Part shown: positions 37,620 through 48,559 of the stretch, piece by piece
How positions within the stretch are numbered: position 1 is the first letter of the stretch
Layout of the letters: every line of letters begins with the position of its first letter
NCBI GenBank assembly: GCA_023139105.1
Contig: JAGLOF010000054.1
Coordinates: forward strand, 1 to 64,000
DNA length: 64,000 nt
Origin: a bacterium
GTDB taxonomy: Bacteria; Zhuqueibacterota; QNDG01; JAGLOF01
Reading direction: 5' to 3'
Program-made: the position numbers and the translations under genes
Notes under the pieces: generated by a model
Seen by the model: only the letters and a program-made list of their open reading frames with translations
The model's database searches: none
What the model was told of the DNA's origin: nothing

Positions 37620-39197
37620 ATGAAAAATACTTTTAAAAAAATACTCTGGGCAGACGATGAAATTGATCATTTGAAGCCACACATCCTTTTTCTTGAAGAT
37701 AAGGGATACCATATTACATCTGTTACTAATGCTGAAGATGCCATAGCATCATTGAAGATCGAATCTTATGATTTGGTTTTACTCGATGAAATGATGACAG
37801 GAATGGATGGTCTTCAGGCTTTACCGCACATCCAGGAAATACAACCGGGTCTGCCTGTTATTATGATAACAAAGAGCGAACAGGAAGACCTTATGGAAGA
37901 AGCCCTTTCTGAGAATGTAAGAGATTATCTTACCAAGCCCGTTAATCCCAGTCAGATTCTTTCATCAGTAAAAAGAATTCTTGAACGCAAAAGAATTACC
38001 CGAGATAAATTAACACGTGATTACACCGCAGAGTTCGGTTCCATAATGTCAATAATTGACGGGAATCCTACTGTTGAAGAATGGATGGCGCTTCATCTTC
38101 GTTTATGTCAGCGAGAATTGGCCCTTGACCGATATGGTGATCAGGCATTACTACAAACATTGACGGATCAACGGGAAGAATGTAATCGTGCTTTCTGCCG
38201 TTTTGTATCCAATAATTACTCAAATTGGGTAAATACTACTCATCGTCCTTTAATGTCTGTTGATCTTTTTAAGAAATATGTATTCCCTCATTTAAACAGC
38301 GGCACTCCAGTGTGGGTAATAGTAATTGATAATTTAAGATTAGATCAATGGCTTGATCTCGAACCATTACTCTATGACTACTTCAATATTAAACGTGATA
38401 CCTATCTATCAATTTTACCTACAGCGACGCCCTATTCTCGGAATGCACTTTTTTCCGGCCTCTGGCCTTCGGAAATCGCAAAATATTATCCTAAGATTTG
38501 GAGCCAGGGTGAGGATGATGATTCAAGTAGAAACCGTCATGAGGCTACTTTGCTTGATGATTATCTTAAAAGAGAAGGTGTAGATTTTGGTAAAAGTGCC
38601 AAGTATGTGAAAATTTTGGATAGTTATGATAATAAGCAATTGCTATCACAGGCTGAATCATACTTACGTCATCCGTTCTCCGCAATGGTCTTTAATTTTG
38701 TTGACATTATGTCTCACCGGCGAAGTGAATCAAAAATATTACAGGAAATTGTTCCAGATGAATCAGCATATAGACGCTTGACGCGATCATGGTTTGAGCA
38801 TTCGGCATTATTTGAAATTATGAAGAAAGGGTCACAAAATAATGTGCGTATAATAGTAACCAGTGATCATGGCTCAATTAGAGTCAAACATGAAATTTTG
38901 GTTCACGCTGACAGGGCAACATCAACTAATCTCAGGTATAAATATGGCAGGTCAATAAAAGCCGATTCCAAGCAGGTTTTTACAATAAACAATCCACTCG
39001 AATGCGGGCTTCCATCATCAAAGATGAATACAAATTATCTTATTTCTCATACAGATAATTTCTTTGTTTATCCTAATCATTTTCATAAATATGTCAATCT
39101 CTATAAAGATAGCCTACAGCATGGGGGAATATCAATGGAGGAGATGATCTTACCGGTTGTAGAGCTGGGGCCACTGCGTGGAGGCGGACATGGATAA
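37620..39197 (+). CDS. porX: PorX-like response regulator / PglZ-domain phosphatase-fold protein
   Basis: A 525-residue protein. The receiver has WADDEIDHLKPH and acceptor Asp56 in VLLDEMMTGMDGLQ, with Lys in YLTKPVNPSQIL. A linker helical domain spans about 130-210. A PglZ/alkaline-phosphatase-fold domain covers about 215-515: VIVIDNLRLDQW (metal Asp), SILPTATPYSRNALFSG (Thr nucleophile position), NFVDIMSHRR and VTSDHGSIRVK. This is the architecture of PorX, which controls type IX secretion in Bacteroidetes and cleaves oligonucleotides in known examples. The adjacent tsaE matches Bacteroidetes gene order. No PorY-like kinase or Por structural genes lie in the window. Confidence 0.9.
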   Translation: MKNTFKKILWADDEIDHLKPHILFLEDKGYHITSVTNAEDAIASLKIESYDLVLLDEMMTGMDGLQALPHIQEIQPGLPVIMITKSEQEDLMEEALSENVRDYLTKPVNPSQILSSVKRILERKRITRDKLTRDYTAEFGSIMSIIDGNPTVEEWMALHLRLCQRELALDRYGDQALLQTLTDQREECNRAFCRFVSNNYSNWVNTTHRPLMSVDLFKKYVFPHLNSGTPVWVIVIDNLRLDQWLDLEPLLYDYFNIKRDTYLSILPTATPYSRNALFSGLWPSEIAKYYPKIWSQGEDDDSSRNRHEATLLDDYLKREGVDFGKSAKYVKILDSYDNKQLLSQAESYLRHPFSAMVFNFVDIMSHRRSESKILQEIVPDESAYRRLTRSWFEHSALFEIMKKGSQNNVRIIVTSDHGSIRVKHEILVHADRATSTNLRYKYGRSIKADSKQVFTINNPLECGLPSSKMNTNYLISHTDNFFVYPNHFHKYVNLYKDSLQHGGISMEEMILPVVELGPLRGGGHG

Positions 39198-39663
39198 TTA
39201 TATTGAGTGGTTTGTTACTGAAGAGCAAGAAACTAAGATGATTGCTGAAAAACTTGGAGCAGTGCTTAGGCCAAATGATGTTGTTGCATTCTACGGAGAA
39301 TTGGGAACCGGTAAAACATTTATGAGCCAGATAATATCTGCGGCCCTTGGTGTAACAGAGCATGTAAGCAGCCCCAGTTTTGCAATTATTCAAGAATATG
39401 TCGGATCTATTCCTGTCTATCATTTTGATTTATATAGATTGCAAAACATATATGAAGTGGCAGATCTGGGCTTTGAAGATTATTTGGAACGCAATGGCGT
39501 TTGTCTTATAGAATGGCCGCAGATTGCTGTGCCTTTGTTGCCCGATCATACTATTAATGTTAAGATTGACTTTTTGGATACAGAAAAACAACATGATATA
39601 TTACTACGCAGAATAAGAGTCTATAATTTAAATAATCATCAAAAGGACATATTCATAAATTGA
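39190..39663 (+). CDS. tsaE: tRNA threonylcarbamoyladenosine (t6A) ATPase TsaE
   Basis: A 157-residue ATPase with Walker A GELGTGKTFMSQI, the block SSPSFAIIQEY and YHFDLYRL, and LIEWPQ. It works with TsaB and TsaD to form t6A37 in ANN-decoding tRNAs. ATG 39190 is chosen, because GGAGG lies five bases upstream; it overlaps the porX stop (ATGGATAA). An in-frame GTG at 39178 is a less likely start. Confidence 0.93.
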   Translation: MDNYIEWFVTEEQETKMIAEKLGAVLRPNDVVAFYGELGTGKTFMSQIISAALGVTEHVSSPSFAIIQEYVGSIPVYHFDLYRLQNIYEVADLGFEDYLERNGVCLIEWPQIAVPLLPDHTINVKIDFLDTEKQHDILLRRIRVYNLNNHQKDIFIN

Positions 39664-40328
39664 AAATTTTAGGCATTGATACATCAACAAATTTACTTTC
39701 GGTTGGCATGTATGAAGATGGATATTGCTTGGGTGAAGTATCAATAAAACGACATGCCAGGCATACGGAAATGCTAACAGACGTTATTCAGCAGTTGCTG
39801 GCTTTGTCTGCAATTGGTCTTAAAGACGTAGACGGTGTGGCTGTAGTATTAGGACCAGGTTCTTTTACAGGGCTCAGAATAGCATTGGGTACAGCCAAAG
39901 GTCTGGCCCTGGGTTGTGAAATACCGCTGGTCGGTGTACCCACTACAGATGCATATCTTTCAGGAATTCCTTGTTTTTTCAAGAATGCTGTTGTATTGAT
40001 CAATTCTCGTAAAAATGAATTTTATTGTTGTTATTATGAATATGTGAATAATCAATGGGTGGCAGAAAAAGATATACAACTGTTAATGAGTGAGGATATA
40101 ATATCCCGGTCATACGACTCTCCTTATCTTTTTCTGGGAGAGGGTTCACATAAATTGGCGCCTGCTTTGAAGGAAAATGTAAATGTTGTAATTTTACCCG
40201 AACCTGTAGGATTGGCCAGTGGATTTCGTGTTGCAGAAGCAGCAAGCAGACGATTTAAAAATAATGAATATGATGATGTTGATTCATTAATACCTTTATA
40301 CTATCATAAATTTCAAGGTGTTGATTAA
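39660..40328 (+). CDS. tsaB: t6A complex subunit TsaB
   Basis: A 222-residue ASKHA-fold protein. It opens KILGIDTSTNLLSVGMYEDG and contains GVAVVLGPGSFTGLRIALGTAKGLA, the TsaB signature. It is a scaffold partner of TsaD and TsaE. The start is TTG, overlapping the tsaE stop (TTGA). TsaD itself is not in the window. Confidence 0.92.
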   Translation: MKILGIDTSTNLLSVGMYEDGYCLGEVSIKRHARHTEMLTDVIQQLLALSAIGLKDVDGVAVVLGPGSFTGLRIALGTAKGLALGCEIPLVGVPTTDAYLSGIPCFFKNAVVLINSRKNEFYCCYYEYVNNQWVAEKDIQLLMSEDIISRSYDSPYLFLGEGSHKLAPALKENVNVVILPEPVGLASGFRVAEAASRRFKNNEYDDVDSLIPLYYHKFQGVD

Positions 40329-40342
40329 TTGCCGGTAAGAAA

Positions 40343-40783
40343 ATGATACGTCAGATGCATGGAAATGATCTGGATGAAGTACTGAATATTGAGAATGATG
40401 CCTTTACAGAACCATGGAGTCGCAGAAGCTTTGAAGCTGAACTGGATAAAGAATATGCGATCTGCATTGTGTATGAGCATGATTCCAAAATTGTTGCCTA
40501 TTTAATTGCCTGGAAAATTGAAGAAGAGCTGCATATTGCCAATATTGCAGTTAATAAAAAGAGTCGCCGTGAAGGTATTGCCCGGAAGTTACTAAAGAAT
40601 GTTTTTTCTAAGTACAAATCTTGCCACAGCACATTTTTAGAAGTTAAGCGTTCAAATTTCAGTGCCAGGCAGCTCTATCGCGATTTTGGATTCAAAGAAA
40701 TGGGAGTTAGGGAAAAGTATTATTCAGTAGATGGAGAAGATGCAATTTTAATGGAGATGAATTTAATTCACTTCAGGGAATAG
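40343..40783 (+). CDS. rimI: Ribosomal-protein-alanine N-acetyltransferase RimI
   Basis: A 146-residue GNAT acetyltransferase. It shows the acetyl-CoA site RREGIARKLLKNV, FLEVKRSNFSARQLYRDFGF, and REKYYSVDGEDAILMEM, the RimI-type C-terminus. RimI acetylates the N-terminus of S18. The tsaE-tsaB-rimI order is common in bacteria. It starts 14 bases after tsaB. Confidence 0.92.
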   Translation: MIRQMHGNDLDEVLNIENDAFTEPWSRRSFEAELDKEYAICIVYEHDSKIVAYLIAWKIEEELHIANIAVNKKSRREGIARKLLKNVFSKYKSCHSTFLEVKRSNFSARQLYRDFGFKEMGVREKYYSVDGEDAILMEMNLIHFRE

Positions 40784-40794
40784 GCGGGAGTGTA

Positions 40795-41628
40795 ATGATG
40801 TGGTTTAAAAGATCGCAGCCCGGTATCAAACCTCAAATTAAAAAATCAGTATCTGACGGAATCTGGATCAAATGCGATCAATGTAATGAGATCGTTTATT
40901 GCAAACAACTTGAAGAATATGCCTGGATCTGTACACAATGCAATTTTCATTTTCGTATAGACAGCCATAAATATATTCAATTGTTTTTGGATGAGAATTC
41001 ATTTCAAGAGATGGATGCGCATCTTAAATCAATTGATCTATTGAAATTTAAAGATAAAAAGAGCTATTCTGACAGGCTTAAGGAAGCAAAAAGGAAAACC
41101 GGACTCACTGATGCTATCAGAACAGGCAGAGCCACTATTTCAGGAATACCTGTAGTTTTTTGTGTCATGGATTTCAGCTTTATCGGTGGCAGCATGGGTT
41201 CGGTAGTTGGGGAAAAGATAGCCCGTGCTGTTGATGTTGCCGGTAATCAGAAATTACCTTTAATTATAGTTTCTGCTTCCGGTGGTGCCAGAATGATGGA
41301 ATCAATTTTGAGTTTGATGCAGATGGCAAAGACCGCTTCTCGTCTGGCATGGTTTTCTGAAAATGGTGGTCTGTTTATTTCAATTTTGACTAATCCAACC
41401 ATGGCAGGTGTCATGGCAAGTTATGCAATGTTGGGAGATATTCATCTGGCTGAACCAGGTGCACTGATAGGTTTTGCAGGACCACGTGTAATTAAACAAA
41501 CCATTGGTGAAGAACTGCCGGAAGGTTTTCAGAGGGCAAAATTTCAATTGGATCATGGTTTTGTAGATGCAGTTGTGTCAAGAATTGATATGAGAGAAAT
41601 ATTAATAAAAATTTTAACTTTTTTTTAG
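40795..41628 (+). CDS. accD: Acetyl-CoA carboxylase carboxyltransferase subunit beta
   Basis: A 277-residue protein with the N-terminal Cys4 zinc ribbon (KCDQCNEIVYC..., ICTQC) and the carboxyltransferase core (FIGGSMGSVVGEKIARAVD, VSASGGARMMESILSLMQM, GALIGFAGPRVIKQTI). It makes malonyl-CoA for fatty-acid synthesis together with AccA, AccB and AccC, which are elsewhere. ATG at 40795 and 40798 are both possible after GGGAG. It sits within the porX-to-pgeF run. Confidence 0.94.
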   Translation: MMWFKRSQPGIKPQIKKSVSDGIWIKCDQCNEIVYCKQLEEYAWICTQCNFHFRIDSHKYIQLFLDENSFQEMDAHLKSIDLLKFKDKKSYSDRLKEAKRKTGLTDAIRTGRATISGIPVVFCVMDFSFIGGSMGSVVGEKIARAVDVAGNQKLPLIIVSASGGARMMESILSLMQMAKTASRLAWFSENGGLFISILTNPTMAGVMASYAMLGDIHLAEPGALIGFAGPRVIKQTIGEELPEGFQRAKFQLDHGFVDAVVSRIDMREILIKILTFF

Positions 41629-41647
41629 AAATGAGCTTTTAAGCACA

Positions 41648-42415
41648 ATGAATAAACCCTATATTCTATTGGTTAATGACGACGGTATTCATGCTCCCGG
41701 TCTTGCTGCGTTGGTTTCAGGATTAGCCAATATGGGGGAACTTGTTGTTGTTGCTCCTTCATCTGAAATGAGTGCCGTAGGACACGGTATAACCCTGTCG
41801 CATCCGCTGCGTGTAAAGTCGGTGGATATTTTTTCACCTGTCAAGGCATTTGCAGTGACAGGCACTCCTGCGGATTGCATAAAGATTGCCTGTAACTCAT
41901 TATTAGACAGGCGACCGGATATTATAGTTTCCGGTATCAATTCCGGCAGCAATACCGGCATTAATGCAATATATTCCGGGACGGTGGCAGCTGCTGCAGA
42001 AGGTGCAATCATGGGAATTCCCAGTTGTGCAGTATCGTTGACAAGTTTTAGTAATCATGATTTCAGACCTGCTGCCAGATGGACGTACAACTTTGTTTCC
42101 AGAATATTGGAGTGCCCACTGCCCAAGGGCGTTTTTTTGAATATTAATATTCCTGCTGTCCCTGAAGAACAAATTAATGGATTTAAACTCTGCCGGCAAG
42201 GCCAGTCAGAATATAAAGAAAGTTATGAACATCGTATTGATCCACATGGTGGGAGCTATTACTGGCTTTCCGGTCAGAGGATTGAAAGAGAGATAGATAT
42301 TGATATTGATGAAGGTGCTATACAGTCTAATTATGTAGCAGTTACTCCACTTCATGTAGATTTGACACAATATGACGTAATGAAAGAATTGCTTCATTGG
42401 GATATTTTTTCTTAA
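41648..42415 (+). CDS. surE: 5-prime/3-prime nucleotidase SurE
   Basis: A 255-residue SurE with the metal-binding LLVNDDGIHAPGLAAL, Ser/Asn-rich VSGINSGSNTG, and AIYSGTVAAAAEG. It hydrolyses nucleoside monophosphates. It lies between accD (19 bases) and guaA (24 bases). Full length for the family. Confidence 0.94.
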   Translation: MNKPYILLVNDDGIHAPGLAALVSGLANMGELVVVAPSSEMSAVGHGITLSHPLRVKSVDIFSPVKAFAVTGTPADCIKIACNSLLDRRPDIIVSGINSGSNTGINAIYSGTVAAAAEGAIMGIPSCAVSLTSFSNHDFRPAARWTYNFVSRILECPLPKGVFLNINIPAVPEEQINGFKLCRQGQSEYKESYEHRIDPHGGSYYWLSGQRIEREIDIDIDEGAIQSNYVAVTPLHVDLTQYDVMKELLHWDIFS

Positions 42416-42439
42416 TTATTAGAAACTTGAAGGTAGCAT

Positions 42440-43981
<1,542 letters not shown>

Positions 43982-44046
43982 AGTAAACTTTGCATGAATT
44001 ATCAATGTTTAGATTGAAAAATGTAAGATTATAGAGGAGTCTATAT

Positions 44047-45873
44047 ATGTGTGGAATCGTTGGATATATTGGCAAACGACCTGCTTTACCAATTTTGGTA
44101 AATGGTCTGAAACGTTTAGAGTATCGAGGATATGATTCATCCGGTGTAGCTTTGCTTGTGGATGATGATATCTGGTGCCGAAAATGCAAAGGTAAAATTA
44201 AAGAGCTTGAGCTGGAGATAAATGATGCTCAACCAAACTCCAATATTGGAATATCCCATACACGTTGGGCTACTCATGGTGCTCCTACAACAATTAATGC
44301 TCATCCTCATTTAGGGTGCAAGAAATCCATAGCACTTGTGCATAATGGCATTATTGAAAACTATTCAATCCTGCGAGAGCAATTAAAAGGCCAGGGGCAT
44401 GTTTTTACATCTGAAACCGATACTGAAGTATTAGTACATTTAATTGAAGAATTCTTCACGGATGATCTACCCGCTGCTGTTCGTACTGCATTGAATTTAG
44501 TAGAAGGTACATTTGGAATATTGGTAATTTCACCTGAAGCGCCAAATTTGATTGTTGCAGCCCGGCGAGGCAGCCCGCTTGTCATCGGGCTTGGAGAAGA
44601 GGAGACCATCGTTGGTTCTGACGGTGCTGCAATTGTAGAACATACACGTAATGTTATCTATCTGGAAGACGATGAGATGGCTATAGTAGACAGTCACGGT
44701 GCTGTTGTCCGTACGTTAGCAGATAAAAAAGTACTTAAAGCCGTTGAAGAGCTGCCATTTGACCTTGCGCAGATCCAAAAGGGTGGCTATGATCATTATA
44801 TGTTAAAAGAAATATTTGAACAGCCTGATACAATGTTCGATTCAATGCGTGGTCGTTTGCAGGTTGAAGACGGTAGTGCAATTCTTGGAGGCTTGACAGG
44901 CTATTGGGAAAGAGTCCGTTCCAGTTCACGTTTGGTTATTACAGGCTGCGGCACTTCATGGCATGCAGGATTGATAGGTGAATATTTATTTGAGAATCTG
45001 GCGCGAATTCCAGTTGAAGTTGAATATGCTTCGGAATTCAGGTATCGTGATCCTATTGTTGACAAGAATGATACTATTCTGGCCATTACTCAATCAGGAG
45101 AGACACTTGATACTCTGGCCGCACTTCGGGAAGGACGCAGGAAAGGGGCACTTACGCTTGGGCTTTGCAACGTAGTTGGAAGTACAATTGCCAGAGAAAC
45201 AGAAGCCGGTATATATCTTCATGCCGGGCCTGAAATTGGTGTCGCCTCTACCAAGGCATTTACATCCCAGGTAATTGTTTTAATACAAATGGCTCTTTCA
45301 CTTGCACGAATGGGCCCTCTCTCATCAGAATCAGGTAGAAGGATTGCCCAGGAACTTGCCATGCTTCCTGAGAAGAGTAGGTCTATTTTGAAGCAGAATG
45401 ATCATATTAAGAAAATAGCGGAAAAGTTTGCAAAACATAATAATGCATTATACCTTGGCCGGGGTTATAATTACCCCGTGGCTCTTGAAGGTGCATTGAA
45501 AATGAAGGAAATATCTTATATACATGCAGAAGGATATCCGGCTGCAGAGATGAAGCACGGTCCAATAGCTTTGATTGATGAGGAAATGCCGGTTGTTTTT
45601 CTCGCTATTAAGGACTCTGTCTATGAAAAAATTGTCTCCAATATTGAAGAAGTAAAAGCGCGTGGCGGATGGATTATTGCAGTTGTTACCGAGGGAGATA
45701 CACGTGTAAAGGAACTTGCTAATGAAATTATTGAAATACCGCCTGTTGAGCAGTGTCTTTCACCGATATTAACAGTATTGCCTCTTCAATTATTGGCCTA
45801 TCATACAGCTGTACTTAAAGGTTGTCATGTCGATCAGCCTCGAAATTTGGCAAAAAGTGTGACTGTCGAGTAA
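44047..45873 (+). CDS. glmS: Glutamine-fructose-6-phosphate aminotransferase (isomerising)
   Basis: A 608-residue enzyme. The N-terminal glutaminase starts MCGIVGYIGKR, with Cys2 as nucleophile. Two SIS sugar-isomerase domains (about 285-420 and 455-595) contain VITGCGTSWHAGLIGEYLFE, ITQSGETLDTLAALREG and the C-terminal DQPRNLAKSVTVE. It provides glucosamine-6-phosphate for peptidoglycan and LPS. GAGGAG is just upstream. The 65-base leader is far too short for a glmS ribozyme. Confidence 0.96.
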   Translation: MCGIVGYIGKRPALPILVNGLKRLEYRGYDSSGVALLVDDDIWCRKCKGKIKELELEINDAQPNSNIGISHTRWATHGAPTTINAHPHLGCKKSIALVHNGIIENYSILREQLKGQGHVFTSETDTEVLVHLIEEFFTDDLPAAVRTALNLVEGTFGILVISPEAPNLIVAARRGSPLVIGLGEEETIVGSDGAAIVEHTRNVIYLEDDEMAIVDSHGAVVRTLADKKVLKAVEELPFDLAQIQKGGYDHYMLKEIFEQPDTMFDSMRGRLQVEDGSAILGGLTGYWERVRSSSRLVITGCGTSWHAGLIGEYLFENLARIPVEVEYASEFRYRDPIVDKNDTILAITQSGETLDTLAALREGRRKGALTLGLCNVVGSTIARETEAGIYLHAGPEIGVASTKAFTSQVIVLIQMALSLARMGPLSSESGRRIAQELAMLPEKSRSILKQNDHIKKIAEKFAKHNNALYLGRGYNYPVALEGALKMKEISYIHAEGYPAAEMKHGPIALIDEEMPVVFLAIKDSVYEKIVSNIEEVKARGGWIIAVVTEGDTRVKELANEIIEIPPVEQCLSPILTVLPLQLLAYHTAVLKGCHVDQPRNLAKSVTVE

Positions 45874-45889
45874 TCCAAGGAGTTATTCT

Positions 45890-47761
45890 ATGAAAAAATT
45901 AATAAAATTATTTTTACCCTTGCTTGTGGCTATCTTGTTTATCAGTCCATCACTGACGTTTGCTCAAAAGCAGGTTGCTGCAATAGACAGCCTTTTTTAC
46001 AGAGGTGTCTCGGTATATCAAAATGCCAGATATCAGAAATGTATTGATGTGATGAGCATGTTGGATGAATTATATCCAAATCATGCAAGATTTACAGGTT
46101 CAATATTGATGCAGGGAAAAGCCAATTATCAATTGGATAATAATTTGAAAGCGATCAAATTATTTGATCAACTTATTCAAGATTATCCTTCAAGTCATTA
46201 TGTAGATGATGCATTTTACGGATTGGGTCAGGTCTATTTAAAAACCGGTCAATCCGCTAATGCCGTGAGCATGTTCCTAAAAGTTGTAGAGACCGGAAGT
46301 GATATTGAACTTCAAAAGAAAGCGGCGGTAATTGCGTCAGATATTCTTGAACTTCAGTTAAGTGCTCCTGCCATGAAAGCTTTGCTCAATACTCTTAAAA
46401 CCGAACGTTCAAGTGCAACAGTTACAATTAAACTGGCCAGGCTGGAAATGGATGCTCGGCATTATCAGACTGCAAAGTTCTTTCTTAACAAACATTTGGA
46501 AGAATTCCCGCTGGGGCATTATGATGTAACTATCCGTCAATTGCTATCACAGGCTGAAGTGTTGAGTCAGGGACAAATAAGAGTGGGTGTCATATTACCT
46601 TTGACCGGTCCAACTGCTGAAGACGGGAAGTTACTTCTGGAGGGACTTCAATTTGCAGTTGCTCAACTTTCAGAAAAAAATCATCACATTAAACTTATAA
46701 TTGAAGATTCGGGTGGTAATATTGTTCAAGCTGTGATGGCAGCGCAAAAGTTATGTGGAAATTTGGAAGTAGTTGCAATAATCGGTGAACTGGAAAGTGA
46801 TATTACAACAGCAATTGCTGGCATCGCTCAGGAATGTGGAGTCCCTGTCCTGGCTCCAACTGCTACAATGGATCATATCGCTGAGATCGGTGATTTCATT
46901 TTTCAACTTGCTGCAACATATAGTGTCCATGCGACAAGTGTAGCTAAATATGCAGTTGTAGATTTGGGATTGAAAAATTTTGCCGTTTTTTATCCTGCTG
47001 ACACGATAGGTAAAACATCCAGAGATGCTTTTGTAAAAGTAGTAGAAGAAAATGGTGGCAACATAGTAGCTGAAAAATACTATTTTGAGGGATCCAGTGA
47101 TTGGAAAAATTATATTGGTGAGCAGTTGACAAGTCTCAGAAGACAGGGACTGGAACAAATGGTCAGTGATTCTCTTATTCATTTTATACCAAAAGATGAG
47201 TGGGAAGAAGTGTATGAAGGTGATTTCGGCAATATCCATTATGTAGATTGTGATATGGACGATCTTGTTGATTCGACACGCGTTGCTGTTACAGCCTTTG
47301 ATGGAATATTTATGCCTGTTTACAATGATGAAGTGATGTATGTAGCACCACATTATTTTAAACAAAATTTTACTGCAATTCCTTTAGGCGGTATCTACTG
47401 GAATCAGGAGTCTTTGCTTATTGAAAATAGAGATTTTGCAGCTCAGACAGATGGAATGATATTCCCGGGAGATTCATATATTGATCCTGATTTTCAACTC
47501 TATTTTCAACTAATTAATCAATATAGAATTGCCAAAAAGAAAACACCCGGTAATCTGGAAATTCTCGGGTATGATATTATTCGTATATTGACAAAATTAA
47601 TTGATGGTAAATCAGTTAATCGTTTGCAAATTAGAGATAGTATAATGGAACAGAGACGATTCCGTGGTGTTCGTGGTAATATTATCTTTAATGCGCATGG
47701 TGCCAACAGTTATGTGCATTTACTTCGTTACAGGAATCAGCGGATCTTAAAAATAAGATGA
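45890..47761 (+). CDS. LpoA-like periplasmic-binding protein with N-terminal TPR region
   Basis: A 623-residue exported protein. It has a signal peptide (about 1-26, ending LTFAQ), then TPR-type repeats at about 35-215 (DDAFYGLGQVYLKTGQSANA). A type I periplasmic-binding fold follows, about 225-620, starting IRVGVILPLTGPTAEDGKLLLEGLQFAV, with VAIIGELESDITTAIAGIAQ and VPVLAPTATMDHIAEI. This TPR plus binding-fold layout resembles LpoA, an activator of penicillin-binding proteins, and branched-chain amino-acid binding proteins. No ABC permease genes are adjacent, which favours a structural or regulatory envelope role. Confidence 0.75.
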   Translation: MKKLIKLFLPLLVAILFISPSLTFAQKQVAAIDSLFYRGVSVYQNARYQKCIDVMSMLDELYPNHARFTGSILMQGKANYQLDNNLKAIKLFDQLIQDYPSSHYVDDAFYGLGQVYLKTGQSANAVSMFLKVVETGSDIELQKKAAVIASDILELQLSAPAMKALLNTLKTERSSATVTIKLARLEMDARHYQTAKFFLNKHLEEFPLGHYDVTIRQLLSQAEVLSQGQIRVGVILPLTGPTAEDGKLLLEGLQFAVAQLSEKNHHIKLIIEDSGGNIVQAVMAAQKLCGNLEVVAIIGELESDITTAIAGIAQECGVPVLAPTATMDHIAEIGDFIFQLAATYSVHATSVAKYAVVDLGLKNFAVFYPADTIGKTSRDAFVKVVEENGGNIVAEKYYFEGSSDWKNYIGEQLTSLRRQGLEQMVSDSLIHFIPKDEWEEVYEGDFGNIHYVDCDMDDLVDSTRVAVTAFDGIFMPVYNDEVMYVAPHYFKQNFTAIPLGGIYWNQESLLIENRDFAAQTDGMIFPGDSYIDPDFQLYFQLINQYRIAKKKTPGNLEILGYDIIRILTKLIDGKSVNRLQIRDSIMEQRRFRGVRGNIIFNAHGANSYVHLLRYRNQRILKIR

Positions 47762-48510
47762 TACAATGGACTGATATACAGAAGCTAAAAACGGGTCAAT
47801 TTGAGAAATTGACCCATTTTCACAATTGTATTCATGGTTTCAGTACCAGAGTAGGAGGAATAAGTCCTGAGCCTTATGATTCACTAAATTTGGGATTTAA
47901 TACAGCTGATACCAAGGATAATGTAAATAAAAACAGAGATCAGTTTTTCACTGCACTGGGGATATCAAAAGATCAAACAGTGTTTCCACAGCAAGTCCAT
48001 TCAGATCACATTGAAATAGTTGATATTCCGGGAAGTATCCCGGCTACGGACGGACTGATAACGGCTACTTCTGATTTATTCCTTACAATTCAGACAGCAG
48101 ATTGTATTCCGATATTTGTGGTTGATCCTGTCAAACAAATATCGGCACTCTTCCATGCAGGTTGGAGAGGCACCAATATGGGCATTGTATCCAAAGGCAT
48201 ACATATTATGGCCGATGTATTTGGATGTGAACCTTCAAATCTTTATGCCGGTTTAGGCCCTGGTATCGGTCCTTGTTGTTTTAAAGTAGCTAAAGATGTC
48301 GCAGCCAATTTTCCAAATTTTTTAAGTGCAGAGCAATATGTTGATTTATGGGCAGCCAATATACATCAACTTGTTGCATCTGGCATAAAAAATGATTATA
48401 TTAGCGTTACCACATTATGTACGTCATGCCATCCCGCACTGTTTTTTTCTCACCGCAGGGAAAAAGGGGCGACCGGACGTATGATGGCCGTGGTAGGTTT
48501 TCGCAGTTAG
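47758..48510 (+). CDS. pgeF: Laccase-domain purine nucleosidase / peptidoglycan editing factor PgeF-like (YfiH)
   Basis: A 250-residue Cu-oxidase_4/YfiH protein. Zinc-site motifs are HGFSTRVGG, QVHSDHI, ADCIPIFVVD, LFHAGWRGT and GLGPGIGPCCFKV; the C-terminus has FFSHRREKGATGRM. Family members act on purine nucleosides or edit peptidoglycan precursors. The ATG overlaps the upstream stop (ATGA), so it is coupled to the LpoA-like gene, which supports a cell-wall link. Confidence 0.9.
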   Translation: MIQWTDIQKLKTGQFEKLTHFHNCIHGFSTRVGGISPEPYDSLNLGFNTADTKDNVNKNRDQFFTALGISKDQTVFPQQVHSDHIEIVDIPGSIPATDGLITATSDLFLTIQTADCIPIFVVDPVKQISALFHAGWRGTNMGIVSKGIHIMADVFGCEPSNLYAGLGPGIGPCCFKVAKDVAANFPNFLSAEQYVDLWAANIHQLVASGIKNDYISVTTLCTSCHPALFFSHRREKGATGRMMAVVGFRS

Positions 48511-48559
48511 ATGTTTTTGTAAATTGAATCACAACTACATACAAACAAAGGAGAAGACA

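Noticed and set aside
43982-44046. glmS ribozyme
   Set aside because: Only 65 bases separate guaA and glmS; the ribozyme core needs much more sequence.
46751-47365. 204-codon open frame on the minus strand
   Set aside because: It lies inside the LpoA-like gene, has low-complexity Cys/Tyr/Ile-rich sequence and matches no family.
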